Assembly: GCA_027625915.1 (NCBI GenBank)
Contig: JANTQA010000008.1
Coordinates: 12,029,001-12,093,000, forward strand
Direction: 5' to 3'
Length of the DNA stretch: 64,000 bases
DNA from: Anaeramoeba flamelloides
Lineage: Eukaryota; Metamonada; Anaeramoebidae
The notes beneath the pieces are model-generated. The model was given only the letters and a program-made list of their open reading frames with translations, searched no databases and was not told the origin of the DNA. Shown here in pieces: positions 11,952 to 26,232 of this stretch (the stretch's first letter is position 1; every line of letters starts with the position of its first letter). Both the position numbers and the translations under genes were made by a program.

Positions 11952-14900
11952 ATGTTGGAAAATTAATTTTAATTAATTTAAAATAGGAATAATCCATTTT
12001 CTTTGCTACTGATATCAACACTTCAGAAAATTGAAATTTAATCATATTTTATTTCCTCAAAAAAAAAAAAACAAGCATTTTTTTGTTTATTAAAAACTCT
12101 TCAATGTGTTTGGTAAACAATAATTCTGCAATTTACCGAGAAAAAATTTTAGAAATTTTCAATAAAAATATTGTTCTTGAATGTTTTTTTACTAATATTT
12201 ATATTTTTTACATCTTTGTTTTTCTTTTCTTTATTTTGAAAATACGTTTGAATTCTACTTTGAAAAAACATTTATTTTTATCTCCGAGATAAATTCAGAA
12301 GATCCAAATTTCCAGTACTTATATTTTTTGTTTCTCATCAATTTAAAGTTTAACTCTAAAACTTAAACTTATTTCTATTAATTAGCAAACATTTTTTTCA
12401 AAATATCAATTACTTTTTACAATTGACCTTTCAAGAATAAATAAGAAATAAATAGAATAATACACTACCAAAGAATTGTTGACATATGTCTGTATAAGGT
12501 AAAATTAATCAATTTATTTTCTTAAAAATTGAAAAACTCAAATTCTTAGAGACCCTTTAAGAAAAACAAGAATGTTTGTTTTAATCTCTTACTGGTATTT
12601 GAATAATAAATTGAAACAATTTTTATTTCATTTTCCATACTTTTCTTAAAAAATGGAAAAAAAAAAATTCTTGTGTTGGTATTTGTGGTCTCTTTTTGAA
12701 AAAGGAAACCCATTGAAAAAAAAAAAACATGGCTATTTATGATCTACCTATTAAAGATCCAAATAAAATTCCAATAGAAATCAATATTATTTTTCTACAA
12801 TAATTCCACTGTTTCAATAACCATAGAATAACACTTGTTTACAAGGTGACTATAGATCTGTAATAAAAAAAAAAATTGAAAATATATTGACGTTTTAAAA
12901 GGTTATAGAAAAAAATAAATAAAAAAAAAATGTGAAAAAATGATTTCAATTTTGAAATTTACAAAATTGGGTTATTTCAATTAATTTCGTTTCAAACCCT
13001 CCAAACACATATATTTTACCCATTATAACTGTCACCACTTTGATATAAAAATAGTTTATATTTCAAAAATTGTGAAAGACCTGAAATAAAAATTATTAAA
13101 AAACAATTCTTGTTATAAGGGATTCAATTCGGTTACCCCAACTCTACCATGTGAAGTTATAATAAATATTAATTGCCAATTTTAAAATTGTTGTTTATGG
13201 TTAATAAAATTTAATTTCTATCAGATCAGAATATTAAAAATTTCAATTTCTGTCACATCAAAAGAGAAAATTTTTCCTTGTACCATTTAACACAAAAAAT
13301 TGAATTTCGAAGGAAAAGAAATCAAGAAACTTCAATTCTATTTCGATCATTATTTTAAATTGTTTAAATATTTGATTTTTTCAATTTTCGAAATGGAAGA
13401 TCTGCATTGATAAACGGTTTTTTTGAATTTCTTTGTCTATTTCCAAAACCAAAAAATTGGTTAATATAATTTTTAATACTCTATTATAAAATTTACACCG
13501 TTTAAAATTCTTATTGATAGCCAATTTAAAGTTTAACATAAATGATAAAATTCTATTATAAAGAAAATCAATTTATACGTACATAAAATTTAAATTTAGA
13601 TTGTAAACAGTTTTAACAACACATTATTAAATTATTTTCATAATTTAACTTTTTATTTAATGGAAACACATAAAAACCCGATATTCTTTAAAATTAAAAA
13701 AAAATAAAACCAAAAACTAAAAAAAATTGAGTCAGAATTTTTGAAATGAGTACTAGAAATTTTAGATGATTGAAATTCCACTAAAAAAAGATAAACAAGA
13801 AGATTTTTTGTTAATAATTCTCTGAATTTTAAAAGACATTATAATTATTCTCGGTTTTCTTAATGTGTATTTGTCTTTTCAAAGATATTTTTTTTTTTTT
13901 AAACTTGCTCTTTTGCAATAAAAATTGTATCAAAAATTAAAATAACAAGTTAAAGAAATCAAAAAAAAAGGGAAAAAGAAAAAAAAAAAAAATACTGAAG
14001 AAAAAAACAAAAATTTGAAGAAATTAGAAAAAATGATTTTGATTTAAAATTGAAAATTTATTTTGAAAATAATCGGAATAAAACCCTACAAAAACACTTC
14101 CAATAACATTCCATTGCCAGTCAACATTTTTGAAAAATAATTTTTCTCTAAAAAAATTAATTTTATCTCAAGTCCAATCATAAAGTTCAAAATTATTTGA
14201 AAAAACAATTTTGTTTTTGATTGGTTTGTGAAGGTATTTCAGCTTTTTTCTTAGAATGGTGATGAAACAGGGGTTTGGAAATTGAAAGAATAAAAATTTC
14301 AGATATTAATAAAAAAAAAAACTTTAAGGGAATATTGACCTAAAAAAATAACATGATAGAAAATTTAATAGACTATTAGAATTTTTTAGAGCATCTTGAA
14401 ATTGAAAAATAAATGTAAAAATCTCATTACCACCAATACCAGACTTATTTTAAAAGTTATTTTTAGAAATTAATTATTGTTTTTAAAAGTTTGATCCATT
14501 TTTCTCATTTTTGAAGAGTCGAAAAATTAACTAATTTTTTCAAAATTGTTTCAATAAAATTTATTTTTTGCTTTGGAAGAAAGAAAAGTTATAGTCTATG
14601 TATGAAGAGTACAAAAATACACTTTAAAAAAATCACAAAGTTTTTAAATAACCCCATCTAAAAAATCTACTTCATTCAAAGAATTACTATGATTATTTAA
14701 AACTTGAAAAAATATAATTTGTTTATTCAAATAACATTAGAATCATTTTTTTCAGTTTGTTGAACAAAAAAACAAGAGAAAAAACAAATAAACTATTAAA
14801 TTACAAATTTCTCTCACATTACTTTTTTAAAATCTATTAAATTCAACTTATAACCGAAAGAAAGCCTTTTTAATTTGATTATTTCTAATAATAATTAATA

Positions 14901-16215
14901 ATAAAATCTTGATTATTTCAGTGGATTAGCAAAAATCCAAAGATTAAAAGCCTCAATAGATTTTATTATTATTTCTAAAAATTTTAAATATTTTCAAACC
15001 AATAAAACGAATTCAAATTAATAATTCTAATAAAAAAAAAGGAATAGATATTATCAAACAAATTATTTAAATAAAAACTATTTGTTGTTTATACTCCTAA
15101 TATTTGAAAAAGAATATTACTTATACTTTTAAATTTCAAGAAATTTAATAAATTATTGAAAATAAAAAACATCAATTTTTTCTGATCTTCTTAAAATTCA
15201 ATATTTGATTTATTTTTCTTATCTTTGTAAAATAAGATTGGAGGTTCAATGTTTTTTTGTTAATACAAGCAATCATAAATTACTAAAAATGAGATTTCTT
15301 CAAAATAAAAATATTTTTACAAATTTTTCTTTTTTAGTTTTAGATCTCAAAAATCCAAATTTCAAGCAGAAAAGATCAGAATCCTTTTACGGGAAATTAA
15401 TTGGGAAAATGAATTTCTATGAAAATAATTCAGTTCTTTAAAATTGGTAAAGGACTCTGTTTGTCAACAAGTTTAATTGGATTGCTGTAAAAATTAATGT
15501 TTTATGGACTTTTTTTTTTTTTTTTTTTTTTTTGGGAGGGGGGTAAATAAAAAGTTACTAACAAGTTTAATGAAATCAAAAGCACTTTTATAATTATACA
15601 AAAGAATTTATCCAGAAAAAAGAATAAAAGATGTGCCATTTTAAACACATTACAATATTATTTAAATTCAATCTTCTGATTATTGTTAAATTAAAAATTA
15701 ATTGTACAAATCTTTCATTAAATCTGACAAAAACCAAAGTTGGCTGTATTGTATTTTAGAAAGTATAATTCACTGAATTTAGAAATTACTGTGTTTTTTT
15801 ATTAAAAAATAATTCTACGAAAAATATTTTTTTTTTTGATTTATCAAAATAATTAAAATTAACAAATACATGGATCGTTTAAACACACACACACATACAT
15901 ATCATCAGACTAGAAGAATTTGATCTTAATAAATAATAGTTAAGGTATTTTGAGAATATAAAAAAAATATAAAATAAATAAATATTACCATAATAGTTTT
16001 TTATTTTATAAAGAAAGTAATTTAACATACAATTCAAAATGAAAGAAAATATCATTTTTCAATAGAAAATATTATTGTTAATGTTCTTATAAATAGTCAT
16101 AAATATCCTATTATTAAAATTAAATAAAAATAAATAAATAAATAATAATAAAAATTAAATTTAAATATTATTAAAAAAAAAAAGTGAAAAGGAAAAAGAA
16201 GAAAAAAAAAATTAC
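11952..16215. other. Non-coding region with dispersed repeat
   Basis: About 4.2 kb with no supported gene. 12380-13060 is homologous to 40830-41400 (shared ACTGGTATTTG, GAAAAACTCAAATTCTTAG and TCAATTTATTTTCTTA); shorter relatives lie at about 35350-35490 and, inverted, at 46170-46330. A T run and G run occur at 15510-15543 and a short (AC)n at about 15885. The 3' end of the SAPS gene may extend into 15.8-16.2 kb, but I could not place its last exon. Confidence 0.5.
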
Positions 16216-19162
16216 TTCAGAATAATTATATTCAATAAGATTTTTGGCTTGTTTTAAGATTCTTTTTTCAACAGCTATTCAAAAAATTAAAATAAATAAA
16301 TTGATTAAAAAAACAAAAACAAAAAAAAAATATTATTAATTTCAAAAGATTTAACATTCTAAATTATATTAAAGAAAAATCTGATAAATTCTTACAATAT
16401 CCATCTTTATCATTAAGAATCATGATTATTTTAGCAGCGTGATGTAAATTTCCTTGCAATAATAGCTTGTTTTTTACATTTGATTTTATAATTTGTGTTA
16501 CAATTTCTAATATCTCCGTTTTTTTCCATAAATTAATAATCTCTTGATTTTCTTTTCTAAAACCATATTCAAATATCCCATAAAATATTATTTGATATCG
16601 GCTATTTTCAGGAAACTCTTGAAATAATTTCTTTTTTATAAAAAAAAAATATTAAAATAATGTATCATAGTTATTGGGATAAAAAAAAGAATTATATTTT
16701 TTATAGAATTGTTATTATTTTATATTTACTATGATTTTTTTTTTTTTTTTTTATTATTGAATGTATTGTAGTTCTGGAATTTTTTTTTTTGTTTTAAATG
16801 ATTTAATATTGTATTTCAAATTGGTTTTGTTGATGAAGTGAAAAATTCAATCTGTGTAAAATCGAATCAAAAAAAAATTTTCTAATTTTTTTGGATTTAA
16901 TCAAACATAAAATTTGGGGAAGGGCAGATTCAAGTATTTTAAACGAATTATTATTTTTTTAAAGTTTTAACAAGGAATTTTATTTTAAATATATCAGTAT
17001 TTATGTATGTTATTCATACACATTATCCTTTGTTTTTTTTTTTCTCAAAAAAACTTTGAAAAAATATTGATTATTGTTTCAAAAATTTTTTTGGATCTAA
17101 ACAATAATTCAAAAATAGGTACACGCCTAATAATAAAAAAAACGTTTCAATTTATCCGATTTTGATTTAGATTAAAGAATCATAAAATTATTTAGAAAAT
17201 TTTCAACATTTTTAAAATCACTTTTTACAATTTATCTTGATCGTGTATTCTTTACGTTTCTTCTGGAAAAATGATGATAAAAAAAGAAGTTGAATTTTTA
17301 AAATGAACATTTACTTTGGAATTTAATGAAAGTTAATTGATTTCAATCAAAGTATGAACCTTTAAACTTAAAATCGTTAAGCAATAAGAATTTCTATGTT
17401 TAAACGGAAAGATATAATTTAGAATTTTCAAATAAATTACTATTAACAATGGCTTTAATCGTAAATGCACAACTGAGCAACATTGACTTTTATTTTTTGA
17501 GTTTAATTTTATGCTAAGGAAGTTAGTACATTTTACCATTTTGAAAATTTTTAATTGTGTAAACATTACTGTAAAAATATTTTTTGAGTGCCTCCATATA
17601 TTGAAACATTGAAACCAAAACATCATTCGTTGCTCTATTTGTGGAAAGAACCCAAAGTAATTCAGAGTCGAATCTTTAATTTTTTGATTTTTTGAACATT
17701 TTTTTTTGATTAAATTTTTGAGTTTTATTACATTCGGTTTTGGATCTAGAAATGTGTTTTTATACAAACGATTGAAATTAATCAAACAGTAAACCAAAAA
17801 AATAGAACCGAGACGTTGTGTATTTTGAAAGAAATATTTTCTTTTAGAAGACCAAAAAAGAAAGATCACCATTCAAAATAAATTTGTTGAAATCAAGAAT
17901 GAAAAAAAAAAAAATCGATAAAAGCCTATTTTTGGAGATTGTTTTTCTTTATCTTCTTATTTTGTATGAATACAAACTATTTTTTTCCTTGGATTTCTCG
18001 CCCCATTACTATTTATTATTATTGCAAAAAACATTTTTTTTACAAATTTGCTTTCAAAATTCTTTTTTAAAATATTTTTATCAAACAAAGCCAAAACAAG
18101 GAACCCTATTTCAAAAATTAAAATAAAGGGGTTGAATTCTCGGAATCAAAAAACAGTTACAAAAGATTCAACCCAAAATAAAAGAAAAATTTAGAAAAAA
18201 TTTCAATTAGATTCATAATTATGTTTAGTTCTCATTTTATTGAGAAAATAAATAATTATCAATCAAACCAATAAATCTAATAAATCTTTATTTCTGAAGA
18301 GGAATTCAAAAAATCTTATTTTTCTTAATCCCCAAACTAGAATTAGTAGAATCAAATGAAAACAGGATTAAATTTCATTTTTGGAATTTTTTCGAAATAG
18401 AAAGTAATTTGTTAATCTAAAATTTTACAAAAAAAAGTATTTCCGTAAAGAATTAAAAATAAAACCAAATTAGGAATAAGTAATTGTATCAAAGGTTAGA
18501 GATAAGATCAAGAAATAAATGATTTTTATTTATTTTTTCTTGATCAATCTTTTCATTTTTTTGAATTCCATTTTTTAATTTGATATGAAAATATAGTATA
18601 CTAAGTTATATTCCACTCTCGTATTTACATAAATATCAATGTATTTTTGGTTAAAGAAATGATTTGAAGAATTCAGTTTAACATAAATGGTTGCACTCAA
18701 AATTTGAAAAATGTACTTTCTTAAATGATAAGTCAATAGTATTTGTTTTGATTATTCACAAATATGTATCTACCTAGATATATTTTAGAGAAGATAGAAA
18801 TCTTGGGTAATAAATATTTAATATTAAATATGAATTTTTTTCTGCAACCTTATTTTCGAATTCTAATTTAGTTGATTAAAGATTTATTATCTTTGATTTT
18901 TTCGTAAATGAAAAAAAAAAAAAAAAATAAATGATTCTTTTCTAATTGCGTTTTACAGTAATCCTTTTATTATTTTTATTATTATTAATATTTTTGATTT
19001 ACAATAAACAAATCAAAGACAACACAAAATTTGAGTATGGTCTGGATTGAATTCAATTTACATTTATGATTAAAATGTTTCCAAAGTGGATATTTTTTAA
19101 TTAAAACCCATCTAGTTTTTTTACAACCAATTATTAATTAAACTTTCATAAGATCTACAATC

Positions 19163-19202
<40 letters not shown>

Positions 19203-20220
19203 ATCTAGTTTAGAATGTAAATTAATGGAATTTTCTATTTAAATTCTGCTTTTTTAAGAAAAACATAAAAATAACAGAAATTACTAAAATTCCAATAAAC
19301 CTTACGAATGAAAAAAGAAAAAAAAAAAAAAAAAAGGAGAAACACATACAATTAACATTGAAGGAATTTCATTTTCATTTATGAGCTCTAACATTTTTTT
19401 GTTTCCATTTTTGATAATTATTGAAAGTATTTCGCAAATATAAAGCCTATTAAAGCCCATTTGATTTGTTCTTCCACCTGCAATTCTTATTTCAGTTCTT
19501 TCTTTCGGCTTTAAAAAATGAATCCAAATTAGGATCATTTTTTCTGATAACAAACCCTGATATAAATGAGTTTCTTTCTCGTTTATAGTGCTAACAATTC
19601 GTAAAATTATTTTTAATTGGTCAGATAAACATCCTTCATTTTCAACATCAATAGATGACAGCATTTCGGTCAAGTATGGGCATTTTAATTGATTTAGTAA
19701 TGGCGATTCGTATTCTTTTCCATGTCGAATTGTGTCCAATAATAATGAAACTGAATTTAAATATTGTGAATTATCATTTCTTATTTTATTTCTAAGAATC
19801 CTGCTTCGAAATTTTTTCACATTTCCAGTTTTTTCACGTTTCAAAGGAAATACATTCCTAACAAGTTTGTCAATTAATTTATTTTGAAGTAACAACTAAA
19901 TAATACATACACAGACACACACATATATATATGAAAAAAATTATTTTTAATTAATATTATAATTAAAAATATTGTAAAAATGAAAAATTAATTTCTTTTA
20001 GAATTGTTTTTTTCTTTTTGTAACATAATAATGAAGAAATATTTACGGTGTGTATTGATCTAATACATTCAATTGGTGGACCGGTAATGATCAAATGCAA
20101 AATATTGACATAATAATCTGATGTAAATCGAAAAAAAAATTTTTCAAAAAGTGTTTTTTGCTTTTTTTTTTTTTTTTCATCGATTTCTTTTTGGTTTTGC
20201 TTTTCAAAATACTTGATAAA
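16216..20220 (-). CDS. SAPS-domain protein (SIT4-associated / PP6 regulatory subunit-like), both ends incomplete
   Basis: SAPS proteins are armadillo-like regulatory subunits of the PP6/SIT4 phosphatase. Four exons join with matching phases: 20220-20047 (58 codons), 19895-19350 (182 codons), 16630-16396 and 16274-16216. The first donor is GTAAAT, the second GTATGT, the third GTAAGA. Seen: SPLLNQLKCPYLTEMLSSI matches the family's [20 protein letters not shown] region, MGFNRLYICEILSIIIKN matches the hallmark GNTRLNVIRLISSLL region, and SMLI|KLFQEFPENSRYQ continues it into the F-P-NN segment across the intron, which strongly supports the junction. GNLHHAAKIIMIL aligns with the GHLTRIAN stretch. 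The 2.7-kb intron 16631-19349 holds a 1.2-kb mobile element. N-terminal exons lie right of 20220 and were not found; the C-terminus left of 16216 is unresolved. The 3' acceptor at 16631 has a weak pyrimidine tract. Confidence 0.8.
17513..18724 (+). mobile_element. TTAA-flanked DNA element, family B, copy 1 (inside SAPS intron)
   Basis: About 1.2 kb. Left end CTAAGGAAGTTAGTACATTT, right end AATGTACTTTCTTAA. Homologous over its length to 20419-21674 (+) and 25022-26232 (-). Short frames inside (for example MLKSRMKKKK at 17884) are conserved with copy 3 but encode nothing recognisable, so it is probably non-autonomous. It lies in the same gene's intron in antisense orientation. Confidence 0.7.
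19163..19200. repeat. Poly(A) tract of nearly 40 bases
   Basis: Uninterrupted A run in the SAPS intron, read as poly(T) on the transcribed strand about 150 bases downstream of the exon donor. The longest homopolymer in the window, so its exact length is likely to be assembly-sensitive. Confidence 0.8.
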
Positions 20221-20418
20221 CTACAAATTCCATATCATTGAAAGTATATATATATATAAAATAAAAATGAAAATAATAAAAAAAAAAAATAAAAATACTT
20301 TTTAATATTGTTTAAAAAAATCTAAAGAATATCTCAAATGGTTTACAAAAAAAAAAAAATAGTTATTTTCTAATTATTTTATCTAATGATATCAATTTTT
20401 TTTTATGGTAATCTAAAT

Positions 20419-21674
20419 TTAAGTAAGTCGTTACTTTTTCACATTTTTGAAAATGTTTAATTGTGAGAACCTTACTGAAAAGAGATTTTTTGAGTACCAT
20501 GATATATTAAAACTTTGAAAGCCAAAATATCATTAGCTGCTCTATTTGTGAAAAGAAAACGAACCCAAAGTAAATCAGAGTTGAGATCTTTAACTTTTCA
20601 GATTTTTTGAACAATTTTTTTTGATTATATTTTTGGTTATATTAAATTATCTTTTGGATCCAGAAATGTGTTGTCAATTCGTAGCATTGAAATAAACCAA
20701 AGATTAAACCAATATAATAAATCTGAGAAGGTGTGTATTTGTAACAATTTTTTTCTTTTTTGAATACCATATAAAGAAAGATCACTTTTCCAAATAAACT
20801 TGTTGAAATCAAGAATATATAAAAAAAAAAAAACAAAGTATATTTTAGCTTTCTTTTTTTCTTTATCTTCTAAAATTGGAAAAGTTTAAACAAGACATTT
20901 CCAACAATAATTGGATTTTCTCGACGCATTCCTATTTATGCTTTTTAAAACTAAAAATCTTTTTTGCAAATCTTTTGTCAAAATTCTTTTTTCATTTATT
21001 ATTGTTACACTCAAAGCGAAATAAAATCTAAAAAGATGAATATTGTTTCAAAGTTTAAAAGTAAAAGATATTGAATAATCGAAATCAAAAAAAAAAAATC
21101 CCAAAACTTTCAACTCAAAAAGAAAAAGAAAATATGTTGACAAAATGAAAAAGCAGATTTATTTTGAGTTTTTACTATTTGATGGAAAATAAATTGGTTA
21201 TCAAATCAAACAAATATACCCAATAAATCAATTTTTACGGATAATTATTCAAAAAATATCGATATTTTCTTGAACCTAATATGAATTAGATGATTTTAAT
21301 TAAGATTGGAATTAAAATTCATTTTGTAAAATTCTTTATAAATATAAAATTTATTTATTTCTCAAAAATTTATCAAATAAAAGAGTTTCCCTTGACAATT
21401 AAAAATAAAACCAAGTAAAGAAGAAGGGTTATATTAAACGTTGCATTTATGAACAATCAATAAATGATTTTTATTTCTTTTTTCTTGATCAATTTTTTCA
21501 TTATTTTAATTTCCTTTTTTTTTAATTGGTATTTAAATTTATTAGAATAGGATATTTGATACTCTACTTAATATTAAAACATTAATGTATTTGCCCAAAG
21601 AAATGATTTTTTTTTGATCCGATTTCTAATACATCAAGGTACTTAAAAGTGGTAAAATGTACCCACCCCCTTAA
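20419..21674 (+). mobile_element. TTAA-flanked DNA element, family B, copy 2
   Basis: Bounded by TTAA at 20419-20422 and 21671-21674. Ends read TTAAGTAAGT and, inverted, TTAAGGGGGTGGGTAC; the inner end sequence ATTTTACCA is shared with the other copies. Lies directly upstream of the first placed SAPS exon and may be in a SAPS 5' intron. Confidence 0.7.
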
Positions 21675-24600
21675 ATTATGTTGAAATGAAAAGAAATAAA
21701 TTTTTTGTTGAGTATTTAAATCTCTAATTTTGTTTATTAATTTATTGAATATTATTTTTTATTCAATTTATTTTTTTCTATTCTTTCTTCTTGCTTTTCT
21801 CGATTATTGTGATTATTTACTTCATCCACACGATAAATAAATAAATTCATTTTTTTTTTAAAAATTGATCTGAAAATAACTTTTATGTTTTTTATTTATT
21901 TAATAGTTATCAAAAGAAATTTTATTAAATTTTATTTTTGAATTTTTTATTTATAGTGATCATTAAAATGCGTGCAAAAAACCTCTAATTCGTTTTTCAA
22001 AAATAAAATCTGAGCTTTTTTTTATTCTTGTTACAACGTAAATATCTAATTCACTACTCAATAGTAATACTAAGGTCAAATCAATTTTGAAAGAAAAACC
22101 CTTGATATTATAAGTAAATTTTATATTAGGAATGAAATTTGTTTTATTTTCTCGATTTTTTTTGAAATTTTTTGGTTTTTTTAATGAAAAATAAAAATTT
22201 TATTCGAAAATTTACTCTATTTTTTGAGATATAAATTTTCCAATTTAATCCTTTATTTTTAGAATTTCTTTGTTAAATAATAGAACTTTAAGAAATCAGT
22301 ACCATATTTACTTATTATTTATTATCAGTTTCTCTGATCAGTTGATGTATAGGTCTTCTATAAAAAATAAGCACATGCTTTTTATTTTGAAAAGGGATTA
22401 AACTTTTTTGGCCTGCTTTATTTTGAAAACAGTACTTTCATTTATGAAATAAACAAATACAATATTATTTTTCAAATTAGAATTTAATAGAAGAAAACCT
22501 TTTGAAGAGGGTTTTATTTTTTAATTTATTTTAATTATTTTGAATAAAAAATAAAATTTTGGTTATTTATTTTTTTTTTTTTACATGATTATATGATGTT
22601 AGACTTCAAGTTGTTTCTGATTTTTTTCTTATTTTGTCGTGGATCAATTTTTGATTTTCTGAAAAGAATTTAGTTTTCATTTAATGATATTTTTTTATGT
22701 AATGAAAAAATTTTTTAGCTTGTGTTTAAAGATTCATTAGAATTTTAGAAATATAATACTTTCAAATTTTAATTTATCAAAAGATCATTTCTGAAAGCAC
22801 TAGTATTGGGATAAAAATAAAAACTACACACCTTATTTCATAATTATTTTTAAATTGATTTTTTTTTAAAAGTTCTTTTGAGAAATTATTAAGAATTAAA
22901 TAATTTTTGATCCACAAAATATTTATTTAGTTTATACAATAAAAGAATTGTTAATTTAATCCCTGTTATCTATAATGTGCTGTGAATATTGATATCCTTT
23001 TTCAATTAAATCCTTATTTGATTCATATCAATTAAGAATTCAAATTATTTGATCATTTTTTTGTTGAAATTTAAATAGGGATATAAATTTGATTTCATGA
23101 TCTTTTATTTCAATTTCTTCATTATCCCATTCATTTAGAAACGCCAGTTCACCCAAAATATATCAACACAAAAAATAAAACGGAACATTCAAAGAAAAAG
23201 AGCTCAGCTAATTGCAAATTATGACTTGGAAATTCTTTTGTAAAAAAAAAAAATAATTGAGGATGAACTGAAAATATTCTCACACTTCTGAATTCTAATT
23301 GAAGTAATGCTTTTGAAATTTGAATTTTTCTATTATAACGATTAAAGTTGGGTTCTTACATTAATTGTTCAAGAAATAGTATCCAATGTTATTAATTTAA
23401 ACAGATGAGTTTCTTTTAAAATTCAAATTTTTGGAATAAAACGATTTGAAATTTTAATCAAACGGAATTATATTCTAACAATCTTTTGATGGCAATTTAA
23501 AGCACAGTTTTCATTAGAAAGAGTAGGTTTAAAAAAATCAGACCTTTCATAAGGTTTTTAAATAAAAAAAACACTGAAAACCAAAAAAAAAGAAATCAAA
23601 AAAAGAAAAAAGATAAAGAATAGAAATTATAAAAAAACAAAAAATGTTTCATACAGATCGCCAATCTGATTTTATTTGTTTGGTTACAAAAATTGAATGG
23701 AGCACTTGTAGTTGATTTGATGAGTTTAATATATTTTTTTTGACTTTAAATATAAGATCGAATAAATCCGGGTTTGAAGTAAAGGTTGAATTAATTACGG
23801 TTTTGTTCATTTGGAAAATTAAAACCAAATTTTGGTAAATGTTGCTATTGATCACACAAAACAAAACCAGGTTGATGTTTGAAATTTTTTAAATGTTAAA
23901 AAAAAAAAATTAAAAGGGATCTCATGAAAAGAATTTGTATGGTTAATTTTTTGTTATTAATTTCTTTATAAAAAGATTTGTTACTTTTTTTCATCTGTTT
24001 TTAGCTTTGGAAAGGTTTTGAAAATAAAATTAAATAAAGAGGTTATATTTTTAGGAGTTGAAAAGCTATTTGTTATGAAAAGAAGAAGAAAAAAAGTGAA
24101 GTTAATATTTTTGAAATAAAAAGGGTTTTTTTATTTTTAGGTTGTAAAAAAAAATTGTACTATCCCAAAAGTTGCCGATTACCAAGTCTAAATTGAACAA
24201 CCAAATCTTGACATGAGAGAAGATCCTTTAAAAAAAACGATTTGTAGGTAAATAATGTCGAGACGTTCATGGGAAACTATGGAGATAATGAGTTGAAAAA
24301 AAATGATTATCAGAGTTTCAAAAAATGATTCCATTTTTGGAATTTTTAAAATCTCAAAAATCAAAATTGGGAATCATAATACTAAAATTAATTCAATGGA
24401 ATCAATTTTTGTCAAACACTTTCTCTTTGTTAAAGTCACTTTCAAAATTAATTTTTCAAAAACATTAAAAATTTTTTTATTCTGGTTTTTTATGGAATCA
24501 AAAAAGGAATTTTTTATTTGATACCAAAACTCTATTAAAAAAAAAGATTCTATTGATTACTTTTCGATGTAAAACGGTTTCCCAAAAGTAGTAAACATAA

Positions 24601-25021
24601 AAAGATCTGGATTGAGGAAAAGATGATTAAAACTTTAATTTGAAACAAAAAAATATCAAAAAAATATTTTTTTATAAGAAATTAAAATTCTTTTGAATAA
24701 TTTCAAAAAAAAATAATTAATGAATAAATTTTGAGAAAGGTGAGATTTTTTCTAAAAACCAAATTTAAACAAGAAAGAAGTTGAGGTTAATGTATGATTT
24801 TAAAAAGAAATCATAATAATACTGTGGAATCAAAAATAGAATTATTAAAGGTGTTTTTTAAAAAAGAATCAAAATTTGTACTCTGATGATAATAATTCTT
24901 TAAAATTCAATTGGAAAACAAAAGTATTGTAACCTGAAATATAGTAATTTATGATTGTTTTTGTATGGTTGGAATTACAAAGCTAAATCTCACTTGAAAA
25001 TTGAATACTGAAATTTTCCAA
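21675..25021. other. Non-coding region with one orphan exon candidate
   Basis: AT-rich. The only coding-looking segment is at 23655-23844 on the minus strand (see its own entry). 24150-24310 has fewer homopolymers than its surroundings but no frame I can name. Confidence 0.45.
23655..23844 (-). CDS. Orphan exon candidate, unknown protein
   Basis: A 190-base segment on the minus strand bounded by acceptor CAATAG and donor GTATGA, open throughout (NIYQNLVLIFQ... to IKSDWRS), with helical, armadillo-like composition and coding-like codon choice. It ends in phase 0, which would fit the first placed SAPS exon (also phase 0), and lies upstream on the same strand; but its residues do not match the SAPS N-terminus as I know it. 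It could be a SAPS 5' exon, an exon of another gene, or chance. Confidence 0.3.
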
Positions 25022-26232
25022 TTAAGGGGGTAAGTATATTTTTCATTTTTTGAGTTCCACCGTTTAGAGGAACTGAATTCTTCAAATCATTTCTTTAGCT
25101 AAATATATTGATATTTTCATGAAATCCTAGAGTGGGATATATCAAAGTATAAGATATTTTCATACCTACAAAAAAAAAGGAAATCAAAAAAATGAAAAAA
25201 TTTTACAAAAAAAAAAAATAAAAATCATTTATTACTCGATCTTATCTCTAACATTTGACACAATTACTTATTCTTTATTTGGTTTTGTTTTTAATTCTTT
25301 ATGAAAATATTTTTGTTTAGAAAATTTTTGATAAACAAATTACTGTTTATTTCTAAAGAATTTGCAAAATGAATTTAAGAATCCTATTTAAATTTAATTC
25401 ACCCAATTCTAGTTTGAGTTCAGAAAATCAGATATTTTTTTAAGAATTCTTGAGAATAATGGTTTATTGGACATATTGGTTTGATTTTATAATTATTTTT
25501 TTTCCTTTAAAATGAGAACTTAAAAAAAATTCTGAATCTGATCGGAATTTTTTCTTGAATTTTTCAATTATTTTGATATGAATCCTCTGTAACTGTTTTT
25601 TAATAGTATGAATTCAACCCCTCTATTTTAATTATTGAAATAATATTCTTTGTTTTGGCTTTTTTTGATAAAAATATTTGAAAAAAGAATTTTGAAAGTA
25701 AATTTGTAAAAAAATGTTTTTTAAAATAAATAATAAATAGTAATGGGGCGAGAAATCCAAGGAAAAAAATAGTTTGTATTCATGCAAACTAAGAAAATAA
25801 AGAAAAACAAATCTTCCAAAATAGGCTTTTATCGATTTTTTTTTTTTCATTCTTGATTTCAACAAATTGATTTTGAATGGTGATCTTTTGTGTTTGGTCT
25901 TCTAATAGAAAATATTTCTTTCAAATGCTCACCTTTTGAAGTATATTTTTTTGGTTTACCCTTTGATTAATTTCGATCTTTCGTATAAACACATCTCTAG
26001 ATCTAAAACCAAATTTAAAAAAACCTAAAATTTAATCAAAAAAAATGTTCAAAAAATTGAAAAATGAATGACTCAACTCTGAAATACTTTGGGTTCGCTT
26101 TCTTTTTACGAATAAACTAGCGAATGGTGTTTTGGTTCCAAACTATCGATATCTGGTTGCACTCAAAAAATATTTTAAGAGTAATGTTAACACAATTAAA
26201 ATTTTTCAAAATGGTAAAATGTACTTCCTTAA
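25022..26232 (-). mobile_element. TTAA-flanked DNA element, family B, copy 3
   Basis: The cleanest copy: TTAA at both ends (25022-25025 and 26229-26232), inner termini GGGGGTAAGTATATTTTTCA and, inverted, GGAAGTACATTTTACCA. About 1.2 kb, inverted relative to copies 1 and 2. No transposase seen. Confidence 0.75.

Noticed and set aside
17333-17872. A 179-codon minus-strand frame overlapping the family B element
   Set aside because: It crosses the element border, has no family resemblance and is not open in copies 2 and 3.
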